Assembly (NCBI RefSeq): GCF_013407955.1
Contig: NZ_JACCBU010000001.1
Coordinates: 6,386,001-6,450,000, forward strand
DNA length: 64,000 nucleotides
Reading direction: 5' to 3'
DNA from: Microlunatus parietis
GTDB taxonomy: Bacteria; Actinomycetota; Actinomycetes; Propionibacteriales; Propionibacteriaceae
Of this stretch, positions 8,758-16,858 are shown piece after piece. Within the stretch, counting starts at the first letter, position 1. Each line of letters begins with the position of its first letter. A model generated the notes under the pieces. The model was not told where the DNA came from. It made no database searches and worked only from the letters and a program-made list of their open reading frames with translations. The translations under genes were made by a program, and so were the position numbers.

Positions 8758-9282
8758 TCACCGGCGGTCGGCCCGCAGCCGCATCGAGGTGATCAACCGC
8801 TGCTCGAGGGCCGGATCGCGCTCGGCGGCCAGCACCGAGACCGCGACCGACTGCGGGTACGGCCAGTGGGCGGCGACGATCCACAGCCCGGACAACTCGC
8901 CGTCCCGACCGTCCGCGACGGTGTAGCGGGTCAGCTGGGCGGTGGTCGCCCCGGTCACGGTGATCTCCCGGGACTCGATCACCCGGAACGACGGCAGGCC
9001 GACCTGGGCCTTGCCGATCAAGGTGCCCATGGCCTGGCCGGCCGAGGCGTAGGCGCCGAAGTCGCCGGACAGCTGGAGCTGCTCCGGCGCGTCCGCGGCG
9101 TCCCGGAATCCCTTGTGCCACGGCGATTCCACGGTCGTCTCGAGGTCCCAGCCAGCCGGCCGGTCGACGGTGAGCCGGCCCACCGACTCCGAGACGTAGC
9201 CGTGGCCCGGAGCCGTACAGCCGCCGCTGAGCAGGGTGAGGACCATGATCAGGACGGCCGGAGCGGCGAGGCTGCGAGCCAT
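8758..9282 (-). CDS. Putative lipoprotein upstream of LEY1
   Basis: A 174-residue protein with a lipoprotein signal: hydrophobic segment then lipobox LLSGGC near residue 22, so predicted to be anchored outside the membrane. The mature domain contains VGRLTVDRPAGWDLE and resembles small PsbP/LpqN-like beta proteins in pattern, which is a weak impression. Strong GAGGAGG ribosome site before ATG 9282. It lies 115 bases upstream of LEY1 on the same strand, with the regulon promoter in between, so the two are probably expressed separately. Confidence 0.7.
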   Translation of the reverse strand: MARSLAAPAVLIMVLTLLSGGCTAPGHGYVSESVGRLTVDRPAGWDLETTVESPWHKGFRDAADAPEQLQLSGDFGAYASAGQAMGTLIGKAQVGLPSFRVIESREITVTGATTAQLTRYTVADGRDGELSGLWIVAAHWPYPQSVAVSVLAAERDPALEQRLITSMRLRADRR

Positions 9283-9363
9283 GGCGGGGTCCTCCTCGGG
9301 TCGAGGGTGGAGCGGCACCCGACACGCTACAGTCGCCACGGGATCGGTTCGCCGTGGTCGGTG

Positions 9364-10023
9364 ATGGAGGTCGCCGTGGATCTGTGGAGTGCGCTGGCCG
9401 TCGCGCTCGTCCTGAGCGTGGCCGCGGCGCTCTGGCTGCGCAGGCGCGGCTACCGGTATCCCGACGACGAGGTGCGGCGGACGCTCAACCCGTGGCTGCT
9501 GCCGGTTGTCGCGGTGGCCGGGGTGCTGCTGGCGTCGCTGCTGTGGCGGCACCCGCTCGCCGTCACGATCACGTACACCGTCGCCCTGGTCTGGGCCCTC
9601 GTGCTGGCCCTGATCGATCTCGAGGTGCGCCGGCTGCCGGACTTGCTGACGCTGCCCGGCTACCCGGTGTTCGCCGCCGGGTTGATCACCTGTTCCGCAC
9701 TGGCCGGCTCCTGGCGCAACCTCGCCATCGCCGGCATCGCGGCCGCGGTGGCCCTGGTGGTGTTCCTGTTGCTGGCCTTGTTCTCGCCGGGCGGCGACGG
9801 GCTCGGCTTCGGCGACGTCAAACTGGCCGGCGTGCTCGGCGGGCTGCTCGGCTGGCTGGGGCCGACGACCGCGATGCTCGGCCTACTGACCGGATTCGTG
9901 CTCGGTGGGATCGTCGCGGTGATCTTGATCGTGAGCCGCCGGGCGGACCGGCGGTCCCATCTCTCCTTCGGGCCCGCCATGATCGTCGGCGCCTACCTGT
10001 GGGCGATCCTGCCGCCCGTCTGA
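9364..10023 (+). CDS. tadV: Type IV/Flp prepilin peptidase (TadV-like)
   Basis: A membrane aspartyl peptidase of 219 residues with about seven hydrophobic segments. Both catalytic aspartates are visible: in LIDLEVRRLPD and in GFGDVKL. It lacks the N-terminal methylase domain of PilD, as TadV/CpaA types do. It should cleave prepilins after Gly in G-xxxx-E motifs, here the Flp pilin, the TadE proteins and probably the LEY proteins. It is divergent from the lipoprotein gene. An in-frame GTG immediately precedes the chosen ATG. It is followed by a palindromic promoter region. Confidence 0.9.
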   Translation: MEVAVDLWSALAVALVLSVAAALWLRRRGYRYPDDEVRRTLNPWLLPVVAVAGVLLASLLWRHPLAVTITYTVALVWALVLALIDLEVRRLPDLLTLPGYPVFAAGLITCSALAGSWRNLAIAGIAAAVALVVFLLLALFSPGGDGLGFGDVKLAGVLGGLLGWLGPTTAMLGLLTGFVLGGIVAVILIVSRRADRRSHLSFGPAMIVGAYLWAILPPV

Positions 10024-10068
10024 CCGCCTGGAGACCGATCTCCTGCTCAGACCGGGCCACGAGTGACC

Positions 10069-10105
10069 GATTTCCCACTAGGCTGACGCCGGAAAGTGGG
10101 AAATC
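10069..10105 (+). promoter_or_regulatory. Palindrome enclosing a -10 box before the tad operon
   Basis: The 11-base arms GATTTCCCACT (10069-10079) and AGTGGGAAATC (10095-10105) are perfect. With one bulged base the pairing extends by four more (GACC/GGTC). The -10-like TAGGCT (10079-10084) lies within the palindrome, so a protein bound here would block or control the promoter of the nine-gene tad operon starting at 10174. No T tract follows, so terminator function for tadV is less likely. Confidence 0.5.
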
Positions 10106-10173
10106 AGGTCGGTTGCCGGGCGGCAGTCGGGGTTTCGCGTCCGCCGTCTCCGGTTGTGGGCAGGAGATGCACG

Positions 10174-11004
10174 ATGCTGATTGCGATCCCGGGGTCGTCC
10201 GATCTGGGCGGCGTGCTCGGATTCGACGCCGCGCGGCCGGACGCCCTGCTGCGGACGATCCGGGACCGGTTCGGTCCGTTCCGGCACCGGCACGTGCTGG
10301 TGCCGACACCGCGGCACCACGCCGTCGAGGTCCGGGAGCAGGCCCACGTCGCAGTCGCCGCCGACCCGGCGGTCCGGATCGGCATCCTGCCGCTGCACCA
10401 CCACGCGCTGACCCTGGCGCTGATCGGCCGGGCCGTGCTCGCCGCGGAACTCCGGCCCGGCGGCTGGACCGACCCCGGCCAAGCCGTGCAGCTGCTGCTC
10501 AGCCTCGCCGCGCGCAGCCGCAGCCTGGTCTGGCATCCCCGGCTCGGTACGGTCAGCGAGCCGGTCACCTCGCTGGGCGAACGGGCCGCCGGCCTGCTGC
10601 CCGCCCGCAGCTACCTGTACGAACTCGGTGCGCCGGCCGTGATCCCGGCCCGGTCCGGCCCGGGATCCGCGTCGCCGGACGGCTGGCACGTGGCCGGGCC
10701 GCCGGCGCCGCAACTGCGGGCCGGGCTCGGCGTCCTGGCGGTGGAGCCGGTCGACTTCAGCCCGTACGGGCGCCGTCCCTACGCCGGCCGGAACTCGGTC
10801 GAGATCACCCAGCTGGCGACCACGTCCGCCCGGCCCTGGACCGGACCGGCCTGCGACGACTGCTCCGCGACGATGGTCGACGGCCTCTGCGTGTTCTGCG
10901 GCTGCGGACCGGTCGGTGCGCCGGACCCGCAACCCGCCGGTGACCTGGCGCCGGCTGGTGTGTCGACCGGGACCGCGACGACCGGGACGGGGGTGTCGGC
11001 ATGA
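10174..11004 (+). CDS. Zinc-ribbon protein, first gene of the tad operon
   Basis: A 276-residue protein not recognised as a known tad component. ATG 10174 has CAGGAG seven bases upstream. No signal peptide or membrane segment. The C-terminal third has a probable zinc ribbon with Cys pairs CDDC and CVFCGC around residues 226-246, and a Thr/Ala/Pro-rich tail. Its stop overlaps the cpaB start. The position suggests a cytoplasmic accessory or regulator of pilus assembly, which is inference from context only. Confidence 0.7.
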   Translation: MLIAIPGSSDLGGVLGFDAARPDALLRTIRDRFGPFRHRHVLVPTPRHHAVEVREQAHVAVAADPAVRIGILPLHHHALTLALIGRAVLAAELRPGGWTDPGQAVQLLLSLAARSRSLVWHPRLGTVSEPVTSLGERAAGLLPARSYLYELGAPAVIPARSGPGSASPDGWHVAGPPAPQLRAGLGVLAVEPVDFSPYGRRPYAGRNSVEITQLATTSARPWTGPACDDCSATMVDGLCVFCGCGPVGAPDPQPAGDLAPAGVSTGTATTGTGVSA

Positions 11005-11726
11005 ATCCGCGCCAGCGCCGGGGCCTGCTGCTGATGATCTTGTCCGTCGCCGTCGCGGTGCTCGTCTTCGTCGGCGTCTCCAGCTACCTGACCGAGGTGA
11101 ACAGCCAGGTCGGCCCGATGGTGACGATCTACCGGGTCAAGCAGGACCTGCCCGCCTTCACGACGCTGTCGTCGGAGAACACCGAGGTGGCCCAGGTGCC
11201 GGAGCGGTGGGCCGCCGACAACACCGTGCTGCGGGCCCAGGACATCGACGGCCGGGTCACCGCGATCGCGCTCAGCGCCGGCAGCGCGGTCAGCCTGGAC
11301 GTGCTGGTGCCGCCCAGTGATCTTGCTCCGGACGAACGGGAGATCGCGGTCAACGTGGACGCGGTGACCGGCCTGGCCGGGCGGATCCGGCCGGGTGACC
11401 GGGTCGACGTCTACGTCGTGTTCGCCGACGTCCCCGGGCTGCCGAAGCAGGCCCGGATCCTGGTCCAGAACGTACGGGTGGTGTCGGTCGCCGGGCAGCA
11501 ACAGGTCCAGTCGCCCGACCGGGAGTCGTTGCAGAACGTCATTCCGGTGACGCTGGCGCTGCAGCCGGACGCGGCCCTCGCGGTGACGTACGCCAGCTCG
11601 TTCGCCCAGCAGGTCCGGCTGGTCGGGCTGCCGCCCGGCGTCGCGCAGGACCGCAGCAAGGAGACCCGCACCTTCGACGCCGGCCGGCTGGGCGGCAAGG
11701 CGGTCCCGGAGGGGGAGCGGAGATGA
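11001..11726 (+). CDS. cpaB: Flp pilus assembly protein CpaB/RcpC (SAF domain)
   Basis: A 241-residue membrane-anchored protein: N-terminal transmembrane segment (residues ~9-29), then a SAF-like region (VKQDLPAFTTLSSENTE, ALSAGSAVSLDVLVPP) and a beta-rich RcpC part with GRIRPGDRVDVYVVF. In Flp systems CpaB lies in the envelope and helps build the secretion channel. In actinobacteria, which lack an outer-membrane secretin, its role is less clear. Four-base overlaps on both sides. Confidence 0.85.
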   Translation: MNPRQRRGLLLMILSVAVAVLVFVGVSSYLTEVNSQVGPMVTIYRVKQDLPAFTTLSSENTEVAQVPERWAADNTVLRAQDIDGRVTAIALSAGSAVSLDVLVPPSDLAPDEREIAVNVDAVTGLAGRIRPGDRVDVYVVFADVPGLPKQARILVQNVRVVSVAGQQQVQSPDRESLQNVIPVTLALQPDAALAVTYASSFAQQVRLVGLPPGVAQDRSKETRTFDAGRLGGKAVPEGERR

Positions 11727-13375
11727 TCAAGGCCGTCGTCGCGATCGCGGACCAGGTGATCGTCCAGGAGCTGCGCTCCCGGCTCGATCAGAGCGAGCAC
11801 GAGGTCGAGGTGGTGTTCGTCGCCGAATCGACCCAGGAGACGCTGTCCGCGGTGATCCGGCACCGGCCCAGCCTGCTCTTCGTCCATGATCAACTCGGCC
11901 CGGCGGCGGCGATGCCGATGATCCGCGAGCTGACCCTGCGGCACCCCGGGCTGGCCGTGCTGGTGGTCACCTCGAACCCCAACGTCGACGCCTATCGGTC
12001 CGCGATGGACGCCGACGCCCGCGGGGTGCTCGACTACCCGTTCGGGCTGGAGGAAGTCGATCACCGGCTGAGTGCGGTGATCGAATGGGGCGCCTCGATG
12101 AGCCAGGCGCTGGCCGGTGCGCAGGCCGCCGAGACCGGCAACGGTTCGGCGGGCGGCCGGGTGATCGCCGTCGCCGGCGCCAAGGGCGGCCTCGGTACGA
12201 CGATCATCGCGACCCACCTGGCCTGGGACGTGGTCCGCCAGGTCAAGGGGATGCGGGTCTGCCTGGTCGACCTCGACGTCGAGAAGGGTGACGTGCCGAG
12301 CTACCTCGACGTCAGCCACCGGGTCTCGCTGGCCGACCTGGCCAAGATCAGCGAGGACCTGACGGCCCGCGCGGTCGCCGACACCGTCGTCGTCCACAAC
12401 AGCGGGCTGCACCTGCTGCTGGCACCCACCGAGATCCGCGAGACCGAGTTGATCACGCCCGCGTCGGTCCGCCAGATCGTGGCCCAGCTGCGCCGGCTCT
12501 ACCAGTTGGTGATCATCGACACCGGGTCGGCGGTGACGGCGACCCAGGCGGCCGCGGTCGAGTCCGCGGACCAGACCCTGCAGGTGGTCTCGGCCGACGT
12601 GCCGGCGCTGCGGTCGGCCAGGCGCCAGGTGGTCTTCTGGGAGTCGCTCGGTGTCGTATCGCCGGACAACGTACGGGTCGTCGTTAACCGGTTCCAGCGG
12701 CGCAGCGAGATCCAGCAGGACACGGTCGACCTGCTGGTGCTGGGCGAGCGGTCCGAGGTGCTGATCCCGGACCTGGACCGCGGCCTGGAGCGTGCCGGCA
12801 ACAGCCGGACGCCGGCCGAGGTGCGCAACGCGGTGTGGTGGAAGAGCCTGCGCCGGATCGGCCAGGAGCTCGGCGTGACCAGCCGGCGCACCGTGGTCCC
12901 GGCCGCGGCCGCGGGACCGAACGGCACCCAGCCGCCGGCCGAGGCCGGCCCGCCGGCGGTGCCCGTGGCGCCGGCTGCCGGGCTCGTTCCGGGCGCGGCC
13001 TCGCCCGGTACGGCCAACGGGCGGCCGAACGCGCGGGCGAACGGCGAGGCCGGCCAGGTGACGGTCGAGAACGTCGTCCTGTTCCCGTTTGCGCTGATCG
13101 TGCTGGTGCTCTGCCTGCAGGTGGTCCTGCTCGGGCTGTCGTTCGTCTGGTCCGGGGTCGCCGCGGACGCCGCCGCCCGGGCGGTGTCGATCGGCGCCGA
13201 TCCGGTGGCGGCGGCCCGGGACGTGGTGCCCGGGCCGATGGCCGACCAGGTGGTGGTCGACCGGGACGGCCCGCGGGTCGTGGTCCGGGTCCGGACGCCG
13301 CTGCTGATGGGCGACGGAGTGACCCGCACCGTGACCGTCGATGTCGATCATGCGGTGGTCGAGGAACCGAGATGA
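11723..13375 (+). CDS. cpaE: CpaE/TadZ-like ATPase fused to a TadE-like pseudopilin
   Basis: A 550-residue fusion. Residues 1-130 look like a degenerate response-regulator receiver and ~145-390 a MinD/ParA-type ATPase with deviant Walker A GAKGGLGTT, together the usual CpaE/TadZ localisation factor. After a Pro/Ala/Gly-rich linker (~395-440) comes Gly444 then QVTVEN, with Glu at +5, and a hydrophobic helix: a complete TadE-type prepilin start and body of 106 residues. The reading frame is uninterrupted. Prepilin peptidase could cut after Gly444 and release the pseudopilin. Four-base overlaps on both sides show coupling. Confidence 0.85.
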   Translation: MIKAVVAIADQVIVQELRSRLDQSEHEVEVVFVAESTQETLSAVIRHRPSLLFVHDQLGPAAAMPMIRELTLRHPGLAVLVVTSNPNVDAYRSAMDADARGVLDYPFGLEEVDHRLSAVIEWGASMSQALAGAQAAETGNGSAGGRVIAVAGAKGGLGTTIIATHLAWDVVRQVKGMRVCLVDLDVEKGDVPSYLDVSHRVSLADLAKISEDLTARAVADTVVVHNSGLHLLLAPTEIRETELITPASVRQIVAQLRRLYQLVIIDTGSAVTATQAAAVESADQTLQVVSADVPALRSARRQVVFWESLGVVSPDNVRVVVNRFQRRSEIQQDTVDLLVLGERSEVLIPDLDRGLERAGNSRTPAEVRNAVWWKSLRRIGQELGVTSRRTVVPAAAAGPNGTQPPAEAGPPAVPVAPAAGLVPGAASPGTANGRPNARANGEAGQVTVENVVLFPFALIVLVLCLQVVLLGLSFVWSGVAADAAARAVSIGADPVAAARDVVPGPMADQVVVDRDGPRVVVRVRTPLLMGDGVTRTVTVDVDHAVVEEPR

Positions 13376-13710
13376 TCATCGCGCGATCAGGTACCGCCGA
13401 GCGGGGGACGGCCAGCATCGAAATGGTCGCCCTGGTCCCGATGGTCATGATCGTGATGATCTTGGTCTTCCAGATCCTGGCCACCGCCTACACGGCCCAG
13501 GCGGCCTCCCAGGCCGCCCGGGACGCGGCGCGGGCCTACTCGCTGGGCGAGTCGCCGCAGGCCGCCGCGGCCGCGAGCCTGCCCGGTGCGGTCCGACTGG
13601 TCCAGGTGACCACGTTCGGCCCGGACCACGGCGTCCGGGTGGTCGTCGAGGGCCCGGCGATCCAGGTGATCGGCGACCGGACCGTGATCAGGGAGGTGGT
13701 CATGCCATGA
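13372..13710 (+). CDS. tadE: TadE-like pseudopilin
   Basis: A 112-residue minor pilin. Leader MIIARSGTAERG then TASIEM (Glu at +5 after Gly12) and a hydrophobic helix rich in Val, Met and Ile. The rest is short and beta-rich. TadE and TadF pseudopilins are thought to prime or cap Flp fibres. It pairs with the TadE-like domain fused to CpaE just upstream. The ATG overlaps the upstream stop and its own stop overlaps tadA. Confidence 0.85.
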   Translation: MIIARSGTAERGTASIEMVALVPMVMIVMILVFQILATAYTAQAASQAARDAARAYSLGESPQAAAAASLPGAVRLVQVTTFGPDHGVRVVVEGPAIQVIGDRTVIREVVMP

Positions 13711-15020
13711 GGCGTTCGTTCTCGACCGGCTTCGTCGGCCCGTCGCCCGCCGCGGGCCGCGAGACCGAGGCCGACGACTTCCAGGTCCGCCGGTTCAAAC
13801 AGATCCTGCTCGACGAGATCGATCTTCAGGAGATGTCCGCGCAGCCCGCCGAGGAGCGCCGGGCCAGGCTGGAACGGGTCCTGGCGCACCTGATCTCCCG
13901 CGAGGGACTGATCCTGTCCAGCCGGGAACGCTCGATCCTGATCCGGCGGGTTGTCGACGAGTCGATCGGCCTCGGCGTGCTGGAGCCGCTGCTGGCCGAC
14001 GCGACGATCTCCGAGATCATGATCAACGGGCACGAGACCGTCTACGTGGAACGGTTCGGCCGGCTGGAGCGGATCCCGTCCGGCTTCACCTCCGAGGCGC
14101 AGCTGCTGCAGACGGTCGACCGGATCGTCTCCTCGGTGAACCGCCGGGTCGACGAATCCAGCCCGATGGTGGATGCGCGGCTGCCGGCCGACGCCAGGAT
14201 GCCGCGCGGGGCCCGGGTCAACGTGGTGCTGCCGCCGCTGTCGCTGAACGGGCCGCTGGTGACGATCCGGCTGTTCCCGAGGGCGTACGGGCTGACCGAA
14301 CTGCTGCAGCGCGGGACCCTGGACCGGCCGGCCGCCGACCTGCTCGCCGCGTGCGTCCAGGCCCGGCGCAACATCATCGTCTCCGGCGGTACGGCGTCGG
14401 GCAAGACCACCCTGCTCAACGCGCTGTCGCAGTTCGTCCCGGACCGGGAACGGATCGTCACCGTCGAGGACGCGGCCGAGCTATCACTGAACCAGGAGCA
14501 CGTGATCCGGCTGGAGACCCGGCCGCCGAACGTCGACGGGCGCGGCGAGATCACCATCCGCGACCTGGTCCGGAACAGCCTGCGGATGCGGCCGGACCGG
14601 ATCATCGTCGGCGAGGTCCGCGGCGGCGAGGCGCTGGACATGCTGCAGGCGATGAACACCGGCCACGAGGGTTCGCTGGCCACCGTGCACGCCAATTCGA
14701 CCGACGACGCGCTGTCCCGGATCGAGACGCTGGCCACGATGAGCGACATCGAGGTGCCGTTCCTCGCGATCCGGGACCAGGTGAACAACGCGATCGACGT
14801 GATCATCCAGCTCACCCGGCACTCCGACGGCACCCGCCGGATCACCGAGATCGCCGCCGTGGTCTCGGCCCGCCGGGAGGAGTATCGCCTGCAGCCGCTG
14901 GTGGAGTGGGACCCGGTGGACCGCCGGTTCCGCTACCACGCGATACCGGACGGTCTCCGCCGCGGACTTGATCATGCCGGCGTCGGCGTACCGGGCACCT
15001 GGCCGGTGCGGGAGGGCTGA
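13707..15020 (+). CDS. tadA: Flp pilus assembly ATPase TadA/CpaF
   Basis: Hexameric type II/IV secretion ATPase, 437 residues. The N-terminal helical domain precedes the Walker A VSGGTASGKTTLLNAL, the Asp box region with TVEDAAEL, Walker B RMRPDRIIVGEVRGGE and the His box TGHEGSLATVHANS. It powers Flp pilus extension at the inner face of the membrane together with TadB and TadC. Length and motifs are typical. The start ATG overlaps the tadE stop. Confidence 0.93.
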   Translation: MRRSFSTGFVGPSPAAGRETEADDFQVRRFKQILLDEIDLQEMSAQPAEERRARLERVLAHLISREGLILSSRERSILIRRVVDESIGLGVLEPLLADATISEIMINGHETVYVERFGRLERIPSGFTSEAQLLQTVDRIVSSVNRRVDESSPMVDARLPADARMPRGARVNVVLPPLSLNGPLVTIRLFPRAYGLTELLQRGTLDRPAADLLAACVQARRNIIVSGGTASGKTTLLNALSQFVPDRERIVTVEDAAELSLNQEHVIRLETRPPNVDGRGEITIRDLVRNSLRMRPDRIIVGEVRGGEALDMLQAMNTGHEGSLATVHANSTDDALSRIETLATMSDIEVPFLAIRDQVNNAIDVIIQLTRHSDGTRRITEIAAVVSARREEYRLQPLVEWDPVDRRFRYHAIPDGLRRGLDHAGVGVPGTWPVREG

Positions 15021-15023
15021 ACC

Positions 15024-15953
15024 GTGCCCCTGATCGTGATCTACGCCGGCCTGGTGCTGTTCGTCGCGTTGTTGATCACCGGCACCGCGCAGTTCTTGAT
15101 CAACACGGCCGACCAGCGGCGGCTGGTCGCGGCCACTCTGGCCGGCTCGTCGAGCCGAGAACCGGCCGGGTCGCGCTTCGCTCGCTGGAACCAGCAGTTC
15201 GTCAGCACCCGGCTGGGCCGGCTGATCGAACGTGATCTTGCCCTGGCCGGCATCCGGCAGGCCCCGCTGACCGTCTTCCTGATCTTGGTCGGGATCACCG
15301 TCGCGGTACCGATCGGCTTGGCCCAGGTCCTGGCGCCGGTGTTCGGCGTGCTCGGCCTGGCCGCGGGGTTCCTTGCCTTCCGGCTCTGGGTCAACCGGGC
15401 CCGGGACCGACGACGGGAGAAGTTCGTCCAGCAGATCCCGGAGCTGGCCCGGGTGCTGTCCAACGCGACCGACGCCGGGCTCAGCATCGCCACCTCCTGG
15501 GCGGTCGCCGAGGAGGAGCTGGCCGAGCCGGCCAAGTCGGAGATCCGGCGCCTGAACACGGCCGTCCGGTTCGGGTCGACGCTGGAGGACGCGATGCTGC
15601 AGCTGAACGACCGGCTGCCGTCCCGCGAGGTCCGGGTGCTGATGTCGACCCTGGTGGTCAGCGCCCGGTCCGGCGGTTCGCTGGTCACGGCGCTGCGGGA
15701 GATCTCGCAGACCCTGGACGACCGCAAGGAGACCCGCCGCGAGGTCCGTACCACTCTGGCTCAGGCCCGCAGCACCAGCCTGTTGGTGACCCTGCTCGGA
15801 GTCTCGATGTTGTTCATGCTCAACCTGGTGCAGCCGGGGACGGTGGAGCGGATGACGCAGAATCCGCTGGGTCAGGTCGCCCTGGTCGTCGCCGGCGGCC
15901 TCTTCGTCGCCGGCCAGCTGCTGGTGCACCGGATGACCAGGATCGAGCGATGA
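15024..15953 (+). CDS. tadB: Flp pilus inner-membrane platform protein TadB
   Basis: A 309-residue protein of the type II secretion F family. N-terminal transmembrane segment, two more near residues 80-125, a conserved helical domain with ELARVLSNATDAGLSIATSWAV, and a C-terminal membrane pair. With TadC it forms the membrane platform on which TadA acts. GTG start three bases after the tadA stop. Its TGA overlaps the tadC ATG. Confidence 0.9.
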   Translation: MPLIVIYAGLVLFVALLITGTAQFLINTADQRRLVAATLAGSSSREPAGSRFARWNQQFVSTRLGRLIERDLALAGIRQAPLTVFLILVGITVAVPIGLAQVLAPVFGVLGLAAGFLAFRLWVNRARDRRREKFVQQIPELARVLSNATDAGLSIATSWAVAEEELAEPAKSEIRRLNTAVRFGSTLEDAMLQLNDRLPSREVRVLMSTLVVSARSGGSLVTALREISQTLDDRKETRREVRTTLAQARSTSLLVTLLGVSMLFMLNLVQPGTVERMTQNPLGQVALVVAGGLFVAGQLLVHRMTRIER

Positions 15954-16858
15954 TGTCCCCGCTCTGGCCGGCGCTGGCCGCGACGGGCGCCCTGGTCCTG
16001 TTCCTGATGGGGTACCGGATGCTGCGCGGCCGGGTGGCCGACTACCTGGACGCCTCCGACCTGATCCTGCTCGACGACGAGCGCCGCCGCGAGGCCGTCA
16101 CCCGGACCTCCCCGTTGACCCGACTGGCCGGCCGGTTCGCCACCCGGCTGCGCCGCCTGATCAGCCCGGCCGTGCTGGACGCGCTGCAGCGGCAGGTCGA
16201 CTACGCCGGCCGGCCGCCCGGCGTCACGGTGGAGAGCCTGCTCCGGCGGATGTGCTGGTGGCTGCTGCTGATGATCCCGGTCGGCATCCTGTTCGTCGTC
16301 CAGGGACAGCTGGTGGCGCTGCCGCTGCTGCCGCTGGTCGCGGTCCTGGTGCCGTTGATGCCGGTCGCCGCCCGGGCCCGGCGCCGCCGCGAGGCGATCG
16401 ACCGGGACCTGCCGGACTTCCTCGACATCCTCGCCGTCACGGTGAGCGCCGGGATGTCCTTCCGTGGCGCGCTGGCCCGGGTCGCCGACCACTTCTCGGG
16501 CGCGTTCTCCGACGAGATCCGGTTGACCCTGGGCCAGCTCTCGCACGGCTCCAGCGTCCGGGTCGCGTTCACCGGGCTGGCCCAGCGGACCGGCTCGGTG
16601 GCGGTTCGCACGTTCGTTACGGCGTTCCTGCAGGCCGAGGAGTTGGGTGCGCCGCTGGCCACGACGCTGAACCAGATCGCCGTCGACATGCGCCGGGACA
16701 GCGCGCAGCGGATGCGACGGAAGGCGGGCCAGACCGCGCCGCGGGTCACCCTGGTCACGTCGATGGTGCTCGTCCCGGCCTGCCTGATCCTGGTCATCGC
16801 CGGGCTCGTCATCGGCGCCGACATCGACTTCGCCGAACTCTTCGAGGCGTTCTCGTGA
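15950..16858 (+). CDS. tadC: Flp pilus inner-membrane platform protein TadC
   Basis: A 302-residue F-family platform protein. Conserved core DLPDFLDILAVTVSAGMSFRGAL near residues 150-175 and a C-terminal transmembrane segment ending near FAELFEAFS. Partner of TadB. Two adjacent ATGs (15950 and 15953) could serve as start. I take the first, which overlaps the tadB stop. The stop overlaps the GTG of the histidine kinase, so the two-component genes belong to the pilus operon. Confidence 0.9.
   Translation: MMSPLWPALAATGALVLFLMGYRMLRGRVADYLDASDLILLDDERRREAVTRTSPLTRLAGRFATRLRRLISPAVLDALQRQVDYAGRPPGVTVESLLRRMCWWLLLMIPVGILFVVQGQLVALPLLPLVAVLVPLMPVAARARRRREAIDRDLPDFLDILAVTVSAGMSFRGALARVADHFSGAFSDEIRLTLGQLSHGSSVRVAFTGLAQRTGSVAVRTFVTAFLQAEELGAPLATTLNQIAVDMRRDSAQRMRRKAGQTAPRVTLVTSMVLVPACLILVIAGLVIGADIDFAELFEAFS

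Noticed and set aside
13058..13375. Separate tadE gene starting inside the cpaE frame
   Set aside because: No start codon with a ribosome site lies before the prepilin leader; the only in-frame candidates would remove the Gly-xxxx-Glu motif. The fusion is the simpler reading.
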